A stretch of DNA of 21,973 nt from an uncultured Chlamydiae bacterium. Lineage in GTDB: Bacteria; Chlamydiota; Chlamydiia; Chlamydiales; Rhabdochlamydiaceae. Numbering within the stretch: the first letter of the stretch is position 1; every line of letters begins with the position of its first letter. The notes under the pieces are model-generated. The model was not told where the DNA came from. It ran no database searches and saw only the letters and a list, made by a program, of their open reading frames with translations. The stretch lies in assembly GCA_945957075.1 (NCBI GenBank), contig CAMFJP010000005.1:1-21973 (forward strand), read 5' to 3'. Positions 9,043 through 15,978 of the stretch are shown here, one piece after another. The position numbers were made by a program, and so were the translations under genes.

Positions 9043-10368
9043 TTATGATACAAGCTCCCTGGCAATCCGGTGCTGGCGCAATTTAATGCGTAGATCTGGG
9101 GGTGTAATCCCCAGGACCTCTGCTGTTTTGTCTAGGTCGTCTTGGTAAATTAAGAGTGTATTTAGGATGTGTTTTTTTTCTATGTCTTCTAAAGTCATAA
9201 TGGGGGGCCTTAAAAAATCCAGGCGCACATCATGAGGCGTAATCGTTGTGTGCGTGTGCATAATGACCGTTCTTTCCATTACATTTGCAAGCTCACGGAT
9301 ATTGCCTGGCCATGCGTAAGATAGAAGCTGGGATTCTGCCTCTTTAGAAAAGGTTTTGCGCGGTTTTTTATTTTCTTCAGAAAATCGATCTAAAAAGTAA
9401 TAGGCAAGGGGAAGAATATCCTCTTTTCTTTCTCTTAGTGGGCTTAGGTGAATGGGGATCACGTTAAGTCTATAGAATAGATCTTCTCGAAAGAGTTTAT
9501 TGTCGATGGCTTCTTGGAGATTTTTGTTGCTTGTCGCAATTAAGCGGACATCAACCTGGACAGATTTAACGCCGCCTACACGTTCAAATTCCATTTCTTG
9601 AATAGCACGCAGTAGCTTGGCCTGTAGATTGATGGGGATTTCGGAGACTTCATCTAAAAGAAGCGTGCCTCTGTGCGCCAGTTCAAATCTTCCTGTACGG
9701 CGCATTAAAGCTCCTGTAAAAGCACCTTTTTCATGTCCAAAAAATTCGGATTCAATGAGCGCTTCTGGAATAGCAGCACAGTTTACTTTAATAAAGGGGC
9801 ATGTTTTTCTATAGGATTGATAGTGAATTGCTTGTGCTATAGCCTCTTTGCCCGTTCCAGACTCTCCTGTAATGAAGACACTGGCATGGCTTTTAGCAAT
9901 TTTTTCTACATCGCCTAGCACAGATTTCATTATGCTGCTTTCTGCGATGATTTGGTATTTTTTATCTTTTGGTTTGCAAGAGACCTCTTCGCGAAGATAG
10001 AGGTTTTCCTGCATGATATCCATATGCTCTTCGATCTTTTCTAAGAGCGTTTCCAAACTATCTGTAGAAAATGGTTTGATAAGATAGCTAAAAGCACCTC
10101 TTCTAACGAATGAAAGCGCTTTTTGCATTCTTGCAAATGAGGTGAGGATCACAACGGGTGTGTGTTCTGTTTTAGACTTGACATCTTGCAGTAAATCGAT
10201 ATCGTCAGAGCAAAGAATTAGATCAAATTGCTGCACATCGATGTGCGCGCGCGCGTCCATGTCATCTGCAGCAAAAAAGGGTAGGATGTTTTTTCGCTGT
10301 AGGGTTTGTTCAAGAAGAAAACGCACAGAGGAATCTTTTTCTATGATGAGAGCTTTTTCAATTGCCAT
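9043..10368 (-). CDS. NtrC-family sigma-54 transcriptional activator with a degenerate receiver domain
   Basis: Bacterial enhancer-binding protein that would remodel sigma-54 RNA polymerase, 441 residues. Residues about 1-118 are receiver-like, 140-370 an AAA+ module and 395-441 a Fis-type helix-turn-helix. The AAA+ part is intact: Walker A GESGTGKE (168-175), the sigma-54-contacting GAFTGA loop (215-220), Walker B TLLLDEV (236-242), and FREDLFYRLNV with the expected arginines. The receiver is abnormal: the acidic pocket reads Glu10-Lys11, the phosphorylation position is Ser54 followed by two Asp, and the M-P-x-x-D-G loop is missing, while Thr76 and Lys98 remain. ATG 10368 has AAGAGG six bases upstream; the overlapping ATG at 10371 and an extension to 10407 into the repeat are less likely. 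No partner histidine kinase is in the window. It directly precedes the cyclase gene. Confidence 0.92.
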   Translation of the reverse strand: MAIEKALIIEKDSSVRFLLEQTLQRKNILPFFAADDMDARAHIDVQQFDLILCSDDIDLLQDVKSKTEHTPVVILTSFARMQKALSFVRRGAFSYLIKPFSTDSLETLLEKIEEHMDIMQENLYLREEVSCKPKDKKYQIIAESSIMKSVLGDVEKIAKSHASVFITGESGTGKEAIAQAIHYQSYRKTCPFIKVNCAAIPEALIESEFFGHEKGAFTGALMRRTGRFELAHRGTLLLDEVSEIPINLQAKLLRAIQEMEFERVGGVKSVQVDVRLIATSNKNLQEAIDNKLFREDLFYRLNVIPIHLSPLRERKEDILPLAYYFLDRFSEENKKPRKTFSKEAESQLLSYAWPGNIRELANVMERTVIMHTHTTITPHDVRLDFLRPPIMTLEDIEKKHILNTLLIYQDDLDKTAEVLGITPPDLRIKLRQHRIARELVS

Positions 10369-10384
10369 CATGTGCCTCTTAATA

Positions 10385-10443
10385 TTAGACATCTTGCGTA
10401 ACTTCATTTGCTTGGCAGCGCTGCGCTTTTTGGCAGTATGTCT
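10385..10443 (+). repeat. Interspersed repeat copy R1 (plus orientation)
   Basis: Begins TTAGACATCTTGCG and contains GCAGCGCTGCGCTTTTTGGCAG, then closes with ATGTCT. The outer AGACAT...ATGTCT and inner CTTGC...GGCAG segments are complementary, so the unit can fold as an imperfect hairpin of about 57 bases. The related unit at 14480-14540 shares its length and layout. It lies directly upstream of the activator gene and faces copy R2. Confidence 0.75.
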
Positions 10444-10469
10444 CCATATTGCCTTGAAATGTAGCTTTG

Positions 10470-10526
10470 AAGCTGCTCAAAAATCACAAGCGTTGCCAAA
10501 CAAAGCGAGTTATGCAAGATGTCTAT
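10470..10526 (-). repeat. Interspersed repeat copy R2 (minus orientation, inverted relative to R1)
   Basis: Its reverse complement starts ATAGACATCTTGCATAACTC and continues with TTTGTTTGGCAACGC, matching the first 35-40 bases of R1 with a few substitutions. After that it follows a second subtype (TTGTGATTTTTGAGCAGCTT) shared with the copy near 13600. R1 and R2 form an imperfect inverted repeat of about 50-base arms around a 26-base centre, flanked outside by TA on each side. Confidence 0.75.
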
Positions 10527-11299
10527 CTTGTACATTGTTATGTATCACATTAACTATTTTATGTGGATGTTTTGGCAAACAAATAGATAAAGAGCCTCAT
10601 GAGAAAAATGTGCGGCACGAAAACATTAGCCGCAGGGAAGGGGAATATAGATATACTATTGGGCCTCCAAGAAGGATCAAAGAGGGCCCTTATTCTAAGG
10701 TGTACCCATGGGATGAGGCCTATGTTGGCAATCTTGCTAAAATTACGAAAGAATTTTTCCGGTGTAAAGGAGATAGCCGTTGTAATGGCGATTGCTCTGG
10801 GTCCGCACGACATAGCCTGTTTCTTCAAGATGGTAAAGAGTTTGTTTACCCCATTCTAATCGAGCTTTTAAACTATATTCAGGAAAAAACGCTTAAAAAG
10901 GTAGTTGTTACCTGTGGATATAGATGTCCTATTCATAATGCTTATGCAGAAAAGGATAATCCTACATCCAAACACATGATAGGTGCAGAGGTCGATTTTT
11001 ATGTGGAAGGGATGGAGTATAGACCTCTTGATGTAATCGCATATCTTATGCAGTTTTTTCAAGATCGGAAAGAAGATGTGCTATTTTCTAGATATGACAA
11101 GCAAGATGCGCACGTTGCGACACCGCCATGGTATAACAAGCAAGTATTTATCAAGTTGTACGGTAAAATGGAGGGAAGGGATGGAGATAATCAGCATCCT
11201 TATCCCTATATTTCCGTTCAGGTGCGCTATGACCGTGACAAGAAAGAGCGGGTTGTCTATACCTGGAAACAGGCCCACTTAGGTTACATGCGGTACTAA
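10493..11299 (+). CDS. Peptidase M15-like (DUF882/YcbK-type) probable lipoprotein
   Basis: Resembles M15 zinc peptidases that act on peptidoglycan or D-amino-acid cross-links. Evidence is the family layout FRCKG (89-93), then VTCGYRCPIHNAY (139-151, compare SGYRSPxHN), then SKHMIGAEVD (159-168), close to SxHxxGxAxD with zinc ligands His161 and Asp168. The third ligand, normally a His in a late strand, is not obvious: YISVQVRYD (239-247) has Ser and Gln where His and Asp are usual, so activity is doubtful. The start is uncertain. No in-frame ATG fits; TTG 10493 gives a credible lipoprotein signal peptide with basic n-region and lipobox LCGC (Cys26), while TTG 10535 leaves it very short. With the former start the first residues are encoded by repeat copy R2. 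It is probably co-transcribed with NAD synthetase 6 bases downstream. Confidence 0.72.
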   Translation: MPNKASYARCLSCTLLCITLTILCGCFGKQIDKEPHEKNVRHENISRREGEYRYTIGPPRRIKEGPYSKVYPWDEAYVGNLAKITKEFFRCKGDSRCNGDCSGSARHSLFLQDGKEFVYPILIELLNYIQEKTLKKVVVTCGYRCPIHNAYAEKDNPTSKHMIGAEVDFYVEGMEYRPLDVIAYLMQFFQDRKEDVLFSRYDKQDAHVATPPWYNKQVFIKLYGKMEGRDGDNQHPYPYISVQVRYDRDKKERVVYTWKQAHLGYMRY

Positions 11300-11305
11300 C
11301 CTTAA

Positions 11306-12934
11306 ATGAAAATACTATTAGCTCAACTCAACCCCATCATTGGTGATCTTGCTGGCAATGCAAAGAAAATTCTAGACACCCTAGATGCAGCAAGAAAAAA
11401 ACAGGTGGACATTGTTTTGTTTTCAGAGCTTGTCTTGACGGGATATCCTCCAGAGGATCTTGTCCTGCACAAGGATTTTATTGGCAAGGTGGAATCTTAT
11501 TTAGATCATATTATCCAACATACTAAAGACCTTACTGTATGTTTAGGCCTTCCACGCAAAAGTGATATAGATAAAGAAAAACGCTTGTGCAACAGCGTTG
11601 CAATTATTCAAGATTGCAAACTTGTCGATTTTTATGATAAGTGGCTTCTTCCCACTTATGACGTTTTTGATGAAAGCCGTTACTTTGCCTCTGGAACACA
11701 GCCTTGTCTTTTTGAAGTTGCTGGCAAAAAGGTGGCTGTTGTCATTTGTGAAGATATTTGGGCAGAATCTATTACCGATACGCAGTATGCAAAGGATCCG
11801 ATAGAGACCCTTATTCCTTATAAGCCAGATCTTCTGTTAAATTTGTCGGCATCTCCTTACCATTTTCAAAAAACAGAGGTTAGAGTGCAGGTTTGCCAAA
11901 AGACGGCTCGGCGTCTGTCCTGTCCGGTTTTACTTTGCTGCCAAGTAGGGGGCAATGATCAGCTTTTATTTGATGGTTATAGTGTTGTTGTCAATAGTAA
12001 AGCCGAGCTCACCCATTTGGGCAGAGGTTTTGCAGAAGATTTTATTTATGTCGATCTTGCATCTTCCAGTCCATCACTTCCTTTCCTTTACGATCCTCTT
12101 GAGGATCTCTACGATGCTCTTGTACTTGGTGTTCGCGACTATTTTCATAAATCTGGGTTTAAAAAAGCATGCGTTGGTCTCTCTGGCGGCATTGATTCTG
12201 CTCTTGTGGCAGCTATTGGTGTCAAGGCGCTTGGCAAAGAAAATGTACTTGCAGTTGCCTTGCCTTCGCGCTATAGCTCGGCAGGTAGTGTGACAGATGC
12301 ACGTGAATTGGCAAAGCAGCTAGATATTGCCTTAAGAGAAGTTTCCATAGAGGGGCCTTTTGAGGCGTTTGAATCTCTTTTTTTTGAAAATAAGCACCCT
12401 TTAAAGGGGCTTGCAGAGGAAAATATTCAAGCCCGTATTCGCGGCGCTATTTTAATGGGTATTTCCAATCAAGAGGGATGCGTTGTCCTTAGCACGGGAA
12501 ATAAAAGTGAGCTTAGTGTTGGATACTGTACGTTATATGGGGATATGTGCGGAGGACTTAGTGTGATAGGGGATGTGACGAAAAATCAGGTTTATCGACT
12601 AGCGGAGTGGATTCATCGTAAGACAGGGATTATTCCAAGATCCATTATAGAAAAGCCCCCTTCTGCAGAGCTGCGTCCTAATCAAAAAGACACCGATTCG
12701 TTGCCAGATTATGGTATTCTTGATGCTGTGATTGAAGGATATGTCGAAGATCTTCTCTCCCCGGAGGAAATTGCTCATAGAACAGGTATTTCTCTTTCTC
12801 TTGTCGAGAATCTTATTTGCCGCATCCATGCAGCCGAATACAAGAGGCGGCAATCTGCTCCCATGATCCGCGTTAGCAAAAAAGCCTTGCGTGCCGGTAG
12901 ACGCTATCCCATCGTTCAAAAATGGATGATTTGA
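11306..12934 (+). CDS. nadE: Glutamine-dependent NAD(+) synthetase
   Basis: Cytoplasmic enzyme for the last step of NAD synthesis: nicotinic acid adenine dinucleotide plus glutamine and ATP gives NAD. It has 542 residues, typical for the two-domain form. The N-terminal nitrilase-like glutaminase domain (1 to about 250) has the full catalytic triad Glu41 (FSELVLTGYPPEDL), Lys112 (YDKWLLPTYDV) and Cys148 (VVICEDIW). The C-terminal synthetase domain has the ATP-pyrophosphatase loop GLSGGIDSA (291-299), then STGNKSE (396-402) and EKPPSAELRPNQ (449-460). Nothing is missing. The ATG follows the upstream lipoprotein stop by 6 bases without a clear ribosome-binding site, which suggests coupling. The gene ends directly at a palindromic terminator. 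Confidence 0.97.
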   Translation: MKILLAQLNPIIGDLAGNAKKILDTLDAARKKQVDIVLFSELVLTGYPPEDLVLHKDFIGKVESYLDHIIQHTKDLTVCLGLPRKSDIDKEKRLCNSVAIIQDCKLVDFYDKWLLPTYDVFDESRYFASGTQPCLFEVAGKKVAVVICEDIWAESITDTQYAKDPIETLIPYKPDLLLNLSASPYHFQKTEVRVQVCQKTARRLSCPVLLCCQVGGNDQLLFDGYSVVVNSKAELTHLGRGFAEDFIYVDLASSSPSLPFLYDPLEDLYDALVLGVRDYFHKSGFKKACVGLSGGIDSALVAAIGVKALGKENVLAVALPSRYSSAGSVTDARELAKQLDIALREVSIEGPFEAFESLFFENKHPLKGLAEENIQARIRGAILMGISNQEGCVVLSTGNKSELSVGYCTLYGDMCGGLSVIGDVTKNQVYRLAEWIHRKTGIIPRSIIEKPPSAELRPNQKDTDSLPDYGILDAVIEGYVEDLLSPEEIAHRTGISLSLVENLICRIHAAEYKRRQSAPMIRVSKKALRAGRRYPIVQKWMI

Positions 12935-12961
12935 TTATTAACCTGAAGTTCAGGTTAATAA
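12935..12961. terminator. Perfect palindrome, probable bidirectional terminator between nadE and tag
   Basis: Two perfectly complementary 13-base arms (TTATTAACCTGAA and TTCAGGTTAATAA) around a single G sit exactly between two convergent genes. The first arm starts one base after the nadE stop and the second contains the tag stop codon. There is no long T-run on either side, so termination efficiency is uncertain. Confidence 0.6.
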
Positions 12962-13527
12962 CGATGCGAACACCAGCAGTTAGCTAAATGATCATCTACA
13001 AGCCCAACTGCCTGCATAAAAGCATAAATAATTGTGGAGCCCACAAACGTCATTCCTCTTTTTTTAAGATCTTTGGATAGCGCGTCGCTGATAGGTGTAG
13101 AGACTGGAACATCTTTAAGAGAGTTTCTTCGCGTCACAATAGGTTGTGAGTTTACAAAACTCCAAACATAGTTGGAGAATGAACCGAATTCCTTTTGAAT
13201 TTTTAAAAAAACGGATGCATTTTGACGTGCAGCATAGATTTTCAATCGATTCCGAATAATACCTGGATTTTCAAGTAGATCGTTCAATTCGTTGTCGGTC
13301 ATTTTAGCCACTTTTACAGGATCAAAATGATGGAAAGCTTGTCGATATCCTTCTCTTCGTTTGAGAATGGTTTCCCAGCTTAGACCAGCTTGAGCCCCTT
13401 CAAGAATAAGCATTTCAAAAAGGTATCTATCGTCATAGACTGGAATGCCCCATTCCTTATCATGGTATTCTGCATAAAATTCCTTGCCTGGAGCTGAACC
13501 AAAGCATCTGTTCTTATTTTCACTCAT
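12955..13527 (-). CDS. tag: DNA-3-methyladenine glycosylase I
   Basis: Base-excision repair enzyme that removes 3-methyladenine from alkylated DNA. It has 190 residues, the usual Tag length. All four zinc-snap ligands are present: Cys8, His22 (in YHDKEWG), His180 and Cys184 (HLANC). The family motifs YHDKEWGIPVYDDRYLFEML and QAGLSWETILKRR are clear, including the Glu52-containing segment of the base pocket. The ATG at 13527 is the only good start; no strong Shine-Dalgarno is visible. It lies downstream of the AMP nucleosidase gene on the same strand, separated by 109 bases that contain a repeat copy. The stop codon lies inside the shared terminator palindrome. Confidence 0.96.
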   Translation of the reverse strand: MSENKNRCFGSAPGKEFYAEYHDKEWGIPVYDDRYLFEMLILEGAQAGLSWETILKRREGYRQAFHHFDPVKVAKMTDNELNDLLENPGIIRNRLKIYAARQNASVFLKIQKEFGSFSNYVWSFVNSQPIVTRRNSLKDVPVSTPISDALSKDLKKRGMTFVGSTIIYAFMQAVGLVDDHLANCWCSHRY

Positions 13528-13563
13528 ATTCTAAAAATCATACCAAATACGGAAAATAAATTC

Positions 13564-13594
13564 ATATTTGAGAGCGTGAAAGCTGCTCAAATAT
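13564..13594. repeat. Small inverted repeat (hairpin) at the inner end of repeat R3
   Basis: ATATTTGAG and CTCAAATAT are perfect 9-base arms around a 13-base loop that contains a further AGC/GCT pair. It lies between the AMP nucleosidase and tag genes. No T-run follows, so it may be an attenuator, an RNA-stabilising hairpin or part of the repeat element rather than a terminator. Confidence 0.45.
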
Positions 13595-13635
13595 CACAAG
13601 CGTTACCAAGCAAAGCGCGTTATACAAAAGGTCTA
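13580..13635 (-). repeat. Interspersed repeat copy R3 (minus orientation)
   Basis: Reading the minus strand it starts TAGACCTTTTGTATAACGCG, continues with CTTTGCTTGGTAACGC, and ends with the subtype tail TTGTGATATTTGAGCAGCTT also seen in R2. Its outer end is one base from the AMP nucleosidase stop codon. Confidence 0.75.
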
Positions 13636-13636
13636 T

Positions 13637-14449
13637 TTATGGGATGCCGATGTTGCGATGGTAGGCGCCTTTGATGTGTCTAGATTGCATCGAGCGTGCG
13701 ACCTTTAGGATGTGGATGCCTTTGTCCAAATGGTCTTTCATGTAGTTGTCATAGACAAAAGCAGAGCTTTTTTTAGTTTTTACCCCGTTTGCATTAAGGG
13801 GGAGATCGGAGATGAGGAGCAGCGCTCCCAGTGTGTACTTGCGTTTATAGCTTGCAGCAAAGAGCGTTGCGCATTCCATTTCGATAGCTTGTGCTTTTGT
13901 TAGTTTTAACCGTGTTTTAAATTCTTCATTAAACTCCCAAAAACGCATGTTTGTTGTGTAGGTGATTCCGATGTGATAGCTGGATTTTTGGCTATCCATT
14001 ACCTCTGTGACTGCCTTTTGCATTAAAAAGTTGGCAAGCGCTGGAACCTCTGAAGGGAAATAGAAATCTGAGGTACCTTCACCGCGAATGCTAGCTACAG
14101 GAACTAGATAATCACCAATTTGGTATCTGCGGCGTAGTCCTCCGCACATTCCCAGAAGAAGACTCGCTTTAATCGGTAAAAACGAACAGAGGTCGACAAC
14201 TAAAGCGGCAGCTGGTGATCCTATTTTGAAATCCAAAATGCTTGTATCTTCTTCAGGCGCATGAGCTACTTTAAACATCGCTCCTTCGATGACGGGCACA
14301 TTGTACTTTTTAGCAAAGGCATCGACGTACTTGGGGAAATTCGTAAGAAGAAGATTAGAGCCGAACGCGGAAATAGGGGACCCAGAGTAGCGCTCAAGAG
14401 TCTCTTCTGCAAATTGCTTTTCAGAAATATCTGGCTGCATATCTTTCAT
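13637..14449 (-). CDS. AMP nucleosidase-type nucleoside phosphorylase-family enzyme (short form)
   Basis: Predicted to split AMP into adenine and ribose 5-phosphate. It belongs to the nucleoside phosphorylase superfamily and most resembles the short AMP nucleosidases of about 260-290 residues that lack the extra N-terminal domain of E. coli Amn. From the ATG at 14449 it has 270 residues. Visible family segments are ERYSGSPISAFGSNLLLTNF near the N-terminus, LLLGMCGGLRRRYQIGDYLV, then IRGEGTSDFYFPSEVPAL, the purine-pocket IEMECATLFA and LLLISDLPLNANGVKTKK with the catalytic-type Asp. A TTG at 14476 is an alternative start that would reach into the adjacent repeat. Repeat copies R3 and R4 flank the gene in opposite orientation. 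A role in a related reaction, such as futalosine-pathway hydrolysis, is less likely but not excluded. Confidence 0.85.
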   Translation of the reverse strand: MKDMQPDISEKQFAEETLERYSGSPISAFGSNLLLTNFPKYVDAFAKKYNVPVIEGAMFKVAHAPEEDTSILDFKIGSPAAALVVDLCSFLPIKASLLLGMCGGLRRRYQIGDYLVPVASIRGEGTSDFYFPSEVPALANFLMQKAVTEVMDSQKSSYHIGITYTTNMRFWEFNEEFKTRLKLTKAQAIEMECATLFAASYKRKYTLGALLLISDLPLNANGVKTKKSSAFVYDNYMKDHLDKGIHILKVARSMQSRHIKGAYHRNIGIP

Positions 14450-14479
14450 TTTAGCATGAAAAGAATTTCTTCTCAATAG

Positions 14480-14540
14480 TTAGACCTTTTGCATAACTCG
14501 CTTTGCTTGGTAGCGCCGCGCTTTTTGCAAGAGGTTCTAT
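14480..14540 (+). repeat. Interspersed repeat copy R4 (plus orientation)
   Basis: Starts TTAGACCTTTTGCATAACTC, continues with GCTTTGCTTGGTAGCGC and CGCGCTTTTTGC, and closes with GCAAGAGGTTCT. The ends are complementary, and the pairing extends outward to TCAATAG/CTATTGA in the flanks, so the whole unit can form one hairpin. It sits just upstream of the AMP nucleosidase gene and of the Inc-like gene. Confidence 0.75.
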
Positions 14541-14579
14541 TGAATAAAAAATATACTTTCTTTAAATTTCTAGTCCACA

Positions 14580-15404
14580 ATGACAGATGTTCCAATTGCG
14601 GTCAGTGTACCGGAAAAAAGGCTACCCACGCAGGTAGTTGGCTTTGGTTTATGGATGGGGGTAGCGCTTGCTGTTGCAACGTGCGCTATTGCTTTTTTTG
14701 CAAAATTACAGTTTCTTTACAAGGTATCTTGGCTTGTTTTAGGACTATGTGCTGCACATACAGCGCAGTGGCTTTGTAAAGATGATCCCTATTCTCGATT
14801 AGAGGAAATCAATAAGGAGTTAACAGCTTCCCTTTCCCTTTTGCAAAAAGAGGTCGGTAAGATGGAGGCAAATAATCTTGGGCTTGCTAAAACAAATAAA
14901 GATCTGCGTGAAGAGGTAAGCAAACTCCACGAAGGGGTAGGCCTTTTTAGGGATTATCTTCTTTCTTTAGAGTCTATTATAGCGCGCACAGAGGGCCTGC
15001 CAGAAGCACTTCAAGAAAATCTTGAGGCATCTCATGCTTTGTTTAGCCGTGTTGAAGCTCATTTTTTTAGAGAACAGAAAGAGGTGTCCCATCAGCTTGC
15101 GATGTTAGGACAGCTATTTGCAGCTCTTAAAGATGATCGCGTGATGCAGGATAGGATTCGTGAGCTTCTCTCTTTGCAAGGGGAATTAAGCCACTCGATT
15201 GCAGAGTTAAAGCTTGTAAAAGATCAGCTTGAAAAATTAAAACAAGAAAATTCTATAGAGGTATCTCGGCTAGGGGATGTGCGGAGGGAGTATGAGAACG
15301 AGCGCATTCTGCTTGGGCAGGTGCGCCAGGATTTACAGGCCACAGCGCATCTCTTGCACACAAAGGCGCAATCCGTCAGAATGGATCCCAATCTTATTAC
15401 GTAA
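14580..15404 (+). CDS. Inc-like membrane protein with paired helices and long coiled coil
   Basis: No named family recognised. The 274 residues have a short polar N-terminus, two closely spaced hydrophobic helices (about 19-40 and 46-65, joined by only a few residues) and then about 200 charged, Leu- and Glu-rich residues with strong coiled-coil character (about 75-125 and 185-255). A bilobed hydrophobic hairpin plus coiled coil is the hallmark of chlamydial inclusion-membrane (Inc) proteins such as IncA, which type III secretion places in the vacuole membrane with the coiled coil facing the host cytosol. Whether this protein is secreted cannot be seen. The next gene, efp, starts 10 bases after its stop, so they probably share an mRNA. 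An ordinary cytoplasmic-membrane protein of unknown function is the main alternative. Confidence 0.75.
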   Translation: MTDVPIAVSVPEKRLPTQVVGFGLWMGVALAVATCAIAFFAKLQFLYKVSWLVLGLCAAHTAQWLCKDDPYSRLEEINKELTASLSLLQKEVGKMEANNLGLAKTNKDLREEVSKLHEGVGLFRDYLLSLESIIARTEGLPEALQENLEASHALFSRVEAHFFREQKEVSHQLAMLGQLFAALKDDRVMQDRIRELLSLQGELSHSIAELKLVKDQLEKLKQENSIEVSRLGDVRREYENERILLGQVRQDLQATAHLLHTKAQSVRMDPNLIT

Positions 15405-15414
15405 GGAATGCAGT

Positions 15415-15978
15415 ATGGCACAGGTTAGCACAAATGAGTTTAGGGCAGGGATCAAAGTAGAGGTTGAAGGCGAGCCGTATATTATGGTTGCAAATGAGTT
15501 TGTTAAGCCTGGAAAAGGGCAGCCTTTTAACAGAACAAAGCTCAAGCATTTGCTAACAGGTAGAGTTGTGGAACGCACCTTTAAATCGGGTGAAAAGTTA
15601 GAGCTTGCCGATGTAGAAGATACGAAAATGCGCCTTTTGTACACAGAGAGCACAGATGCTGTTTTTATGGATGATAACACCTTCGAGCAGATCCATATTC
15701 CTTTGGAACTGATAGGGGATAAACAGCCGTGGCTTATGGAAGAGGTTGTTTACGATATCGTGTTTTATAAAGGTGAGCCTATTGACGTTTCTCCTCCTAC
15801 CTTTATGGAGATGAAGATTAAAGAGACAGCGCCCGGTCTACGCGGCGACACCTCTGGTAGGGTTTTAAAACCAGCAGTTACAGAAACAGGTGCCAAGATT
15901 CAAGTGCCGATTTTTGTTGAAGAGGGAGAGAAAATCAAGGTAGATACCCGTACCGGGGAGTATGTCTCTCGAGTTTGA
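15415..15978 (+). CDS. efp: Translation elongation factor P
   Basis: Binds stalled ribosomes and promotes peptide-bond formation at consecutive prolines. It has 187 residues, the normal EF-P length, with the KOW-like N-terminal domain followed by two OB domains. The modification loop is KPGKGQ with Lys34 at its tip, the residue beta-lysylated in E. coli. The C-terminal signature GLRGDTSGRVLKPAVTETGA is present. The ATG at 15415 has AAGGA seven bases upstream; an upstream in-frame extension would overlap the Inc-like gene and is not conserved. The downstream ligase gene overlaps the last 17 bases and very probably encodes the enzyme that modifies Lys34. Confidence 0.97.
   Translation: MAQVSTNEFRAGIKVEVEGEPYIMVANEFVKPGKGQPFNRTKLKHLLTGRVVERTFKSGEKLELADVEDTKMRLLYTESTDAVFMDDNTFEQIHIPLELIGDKQPWLMEEVVYDIVFYKGEPIDVSPPTFMEMKIKETAPGLRGDTSGRVLKPAVTETGAKIQVPIFVEEGEKIKVDTRTGEYVSRV

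Noticed and set aside
10142..10492. 5' extension of the M15-like reading frame back to 10142
   Set aside because: It runs opposite the receiver domain of the NtrC-like gene and through both repeat arms; no protein-like features appear before the signal-peptide region.
15277..15414. Upstream extension of the EF-P frame
   Set aside because: Overlaps the end of the Inc-like gene in another frame; the ATG at 15415 gives the conserved EF-P N-terminus and has a good ribosome-binding site.
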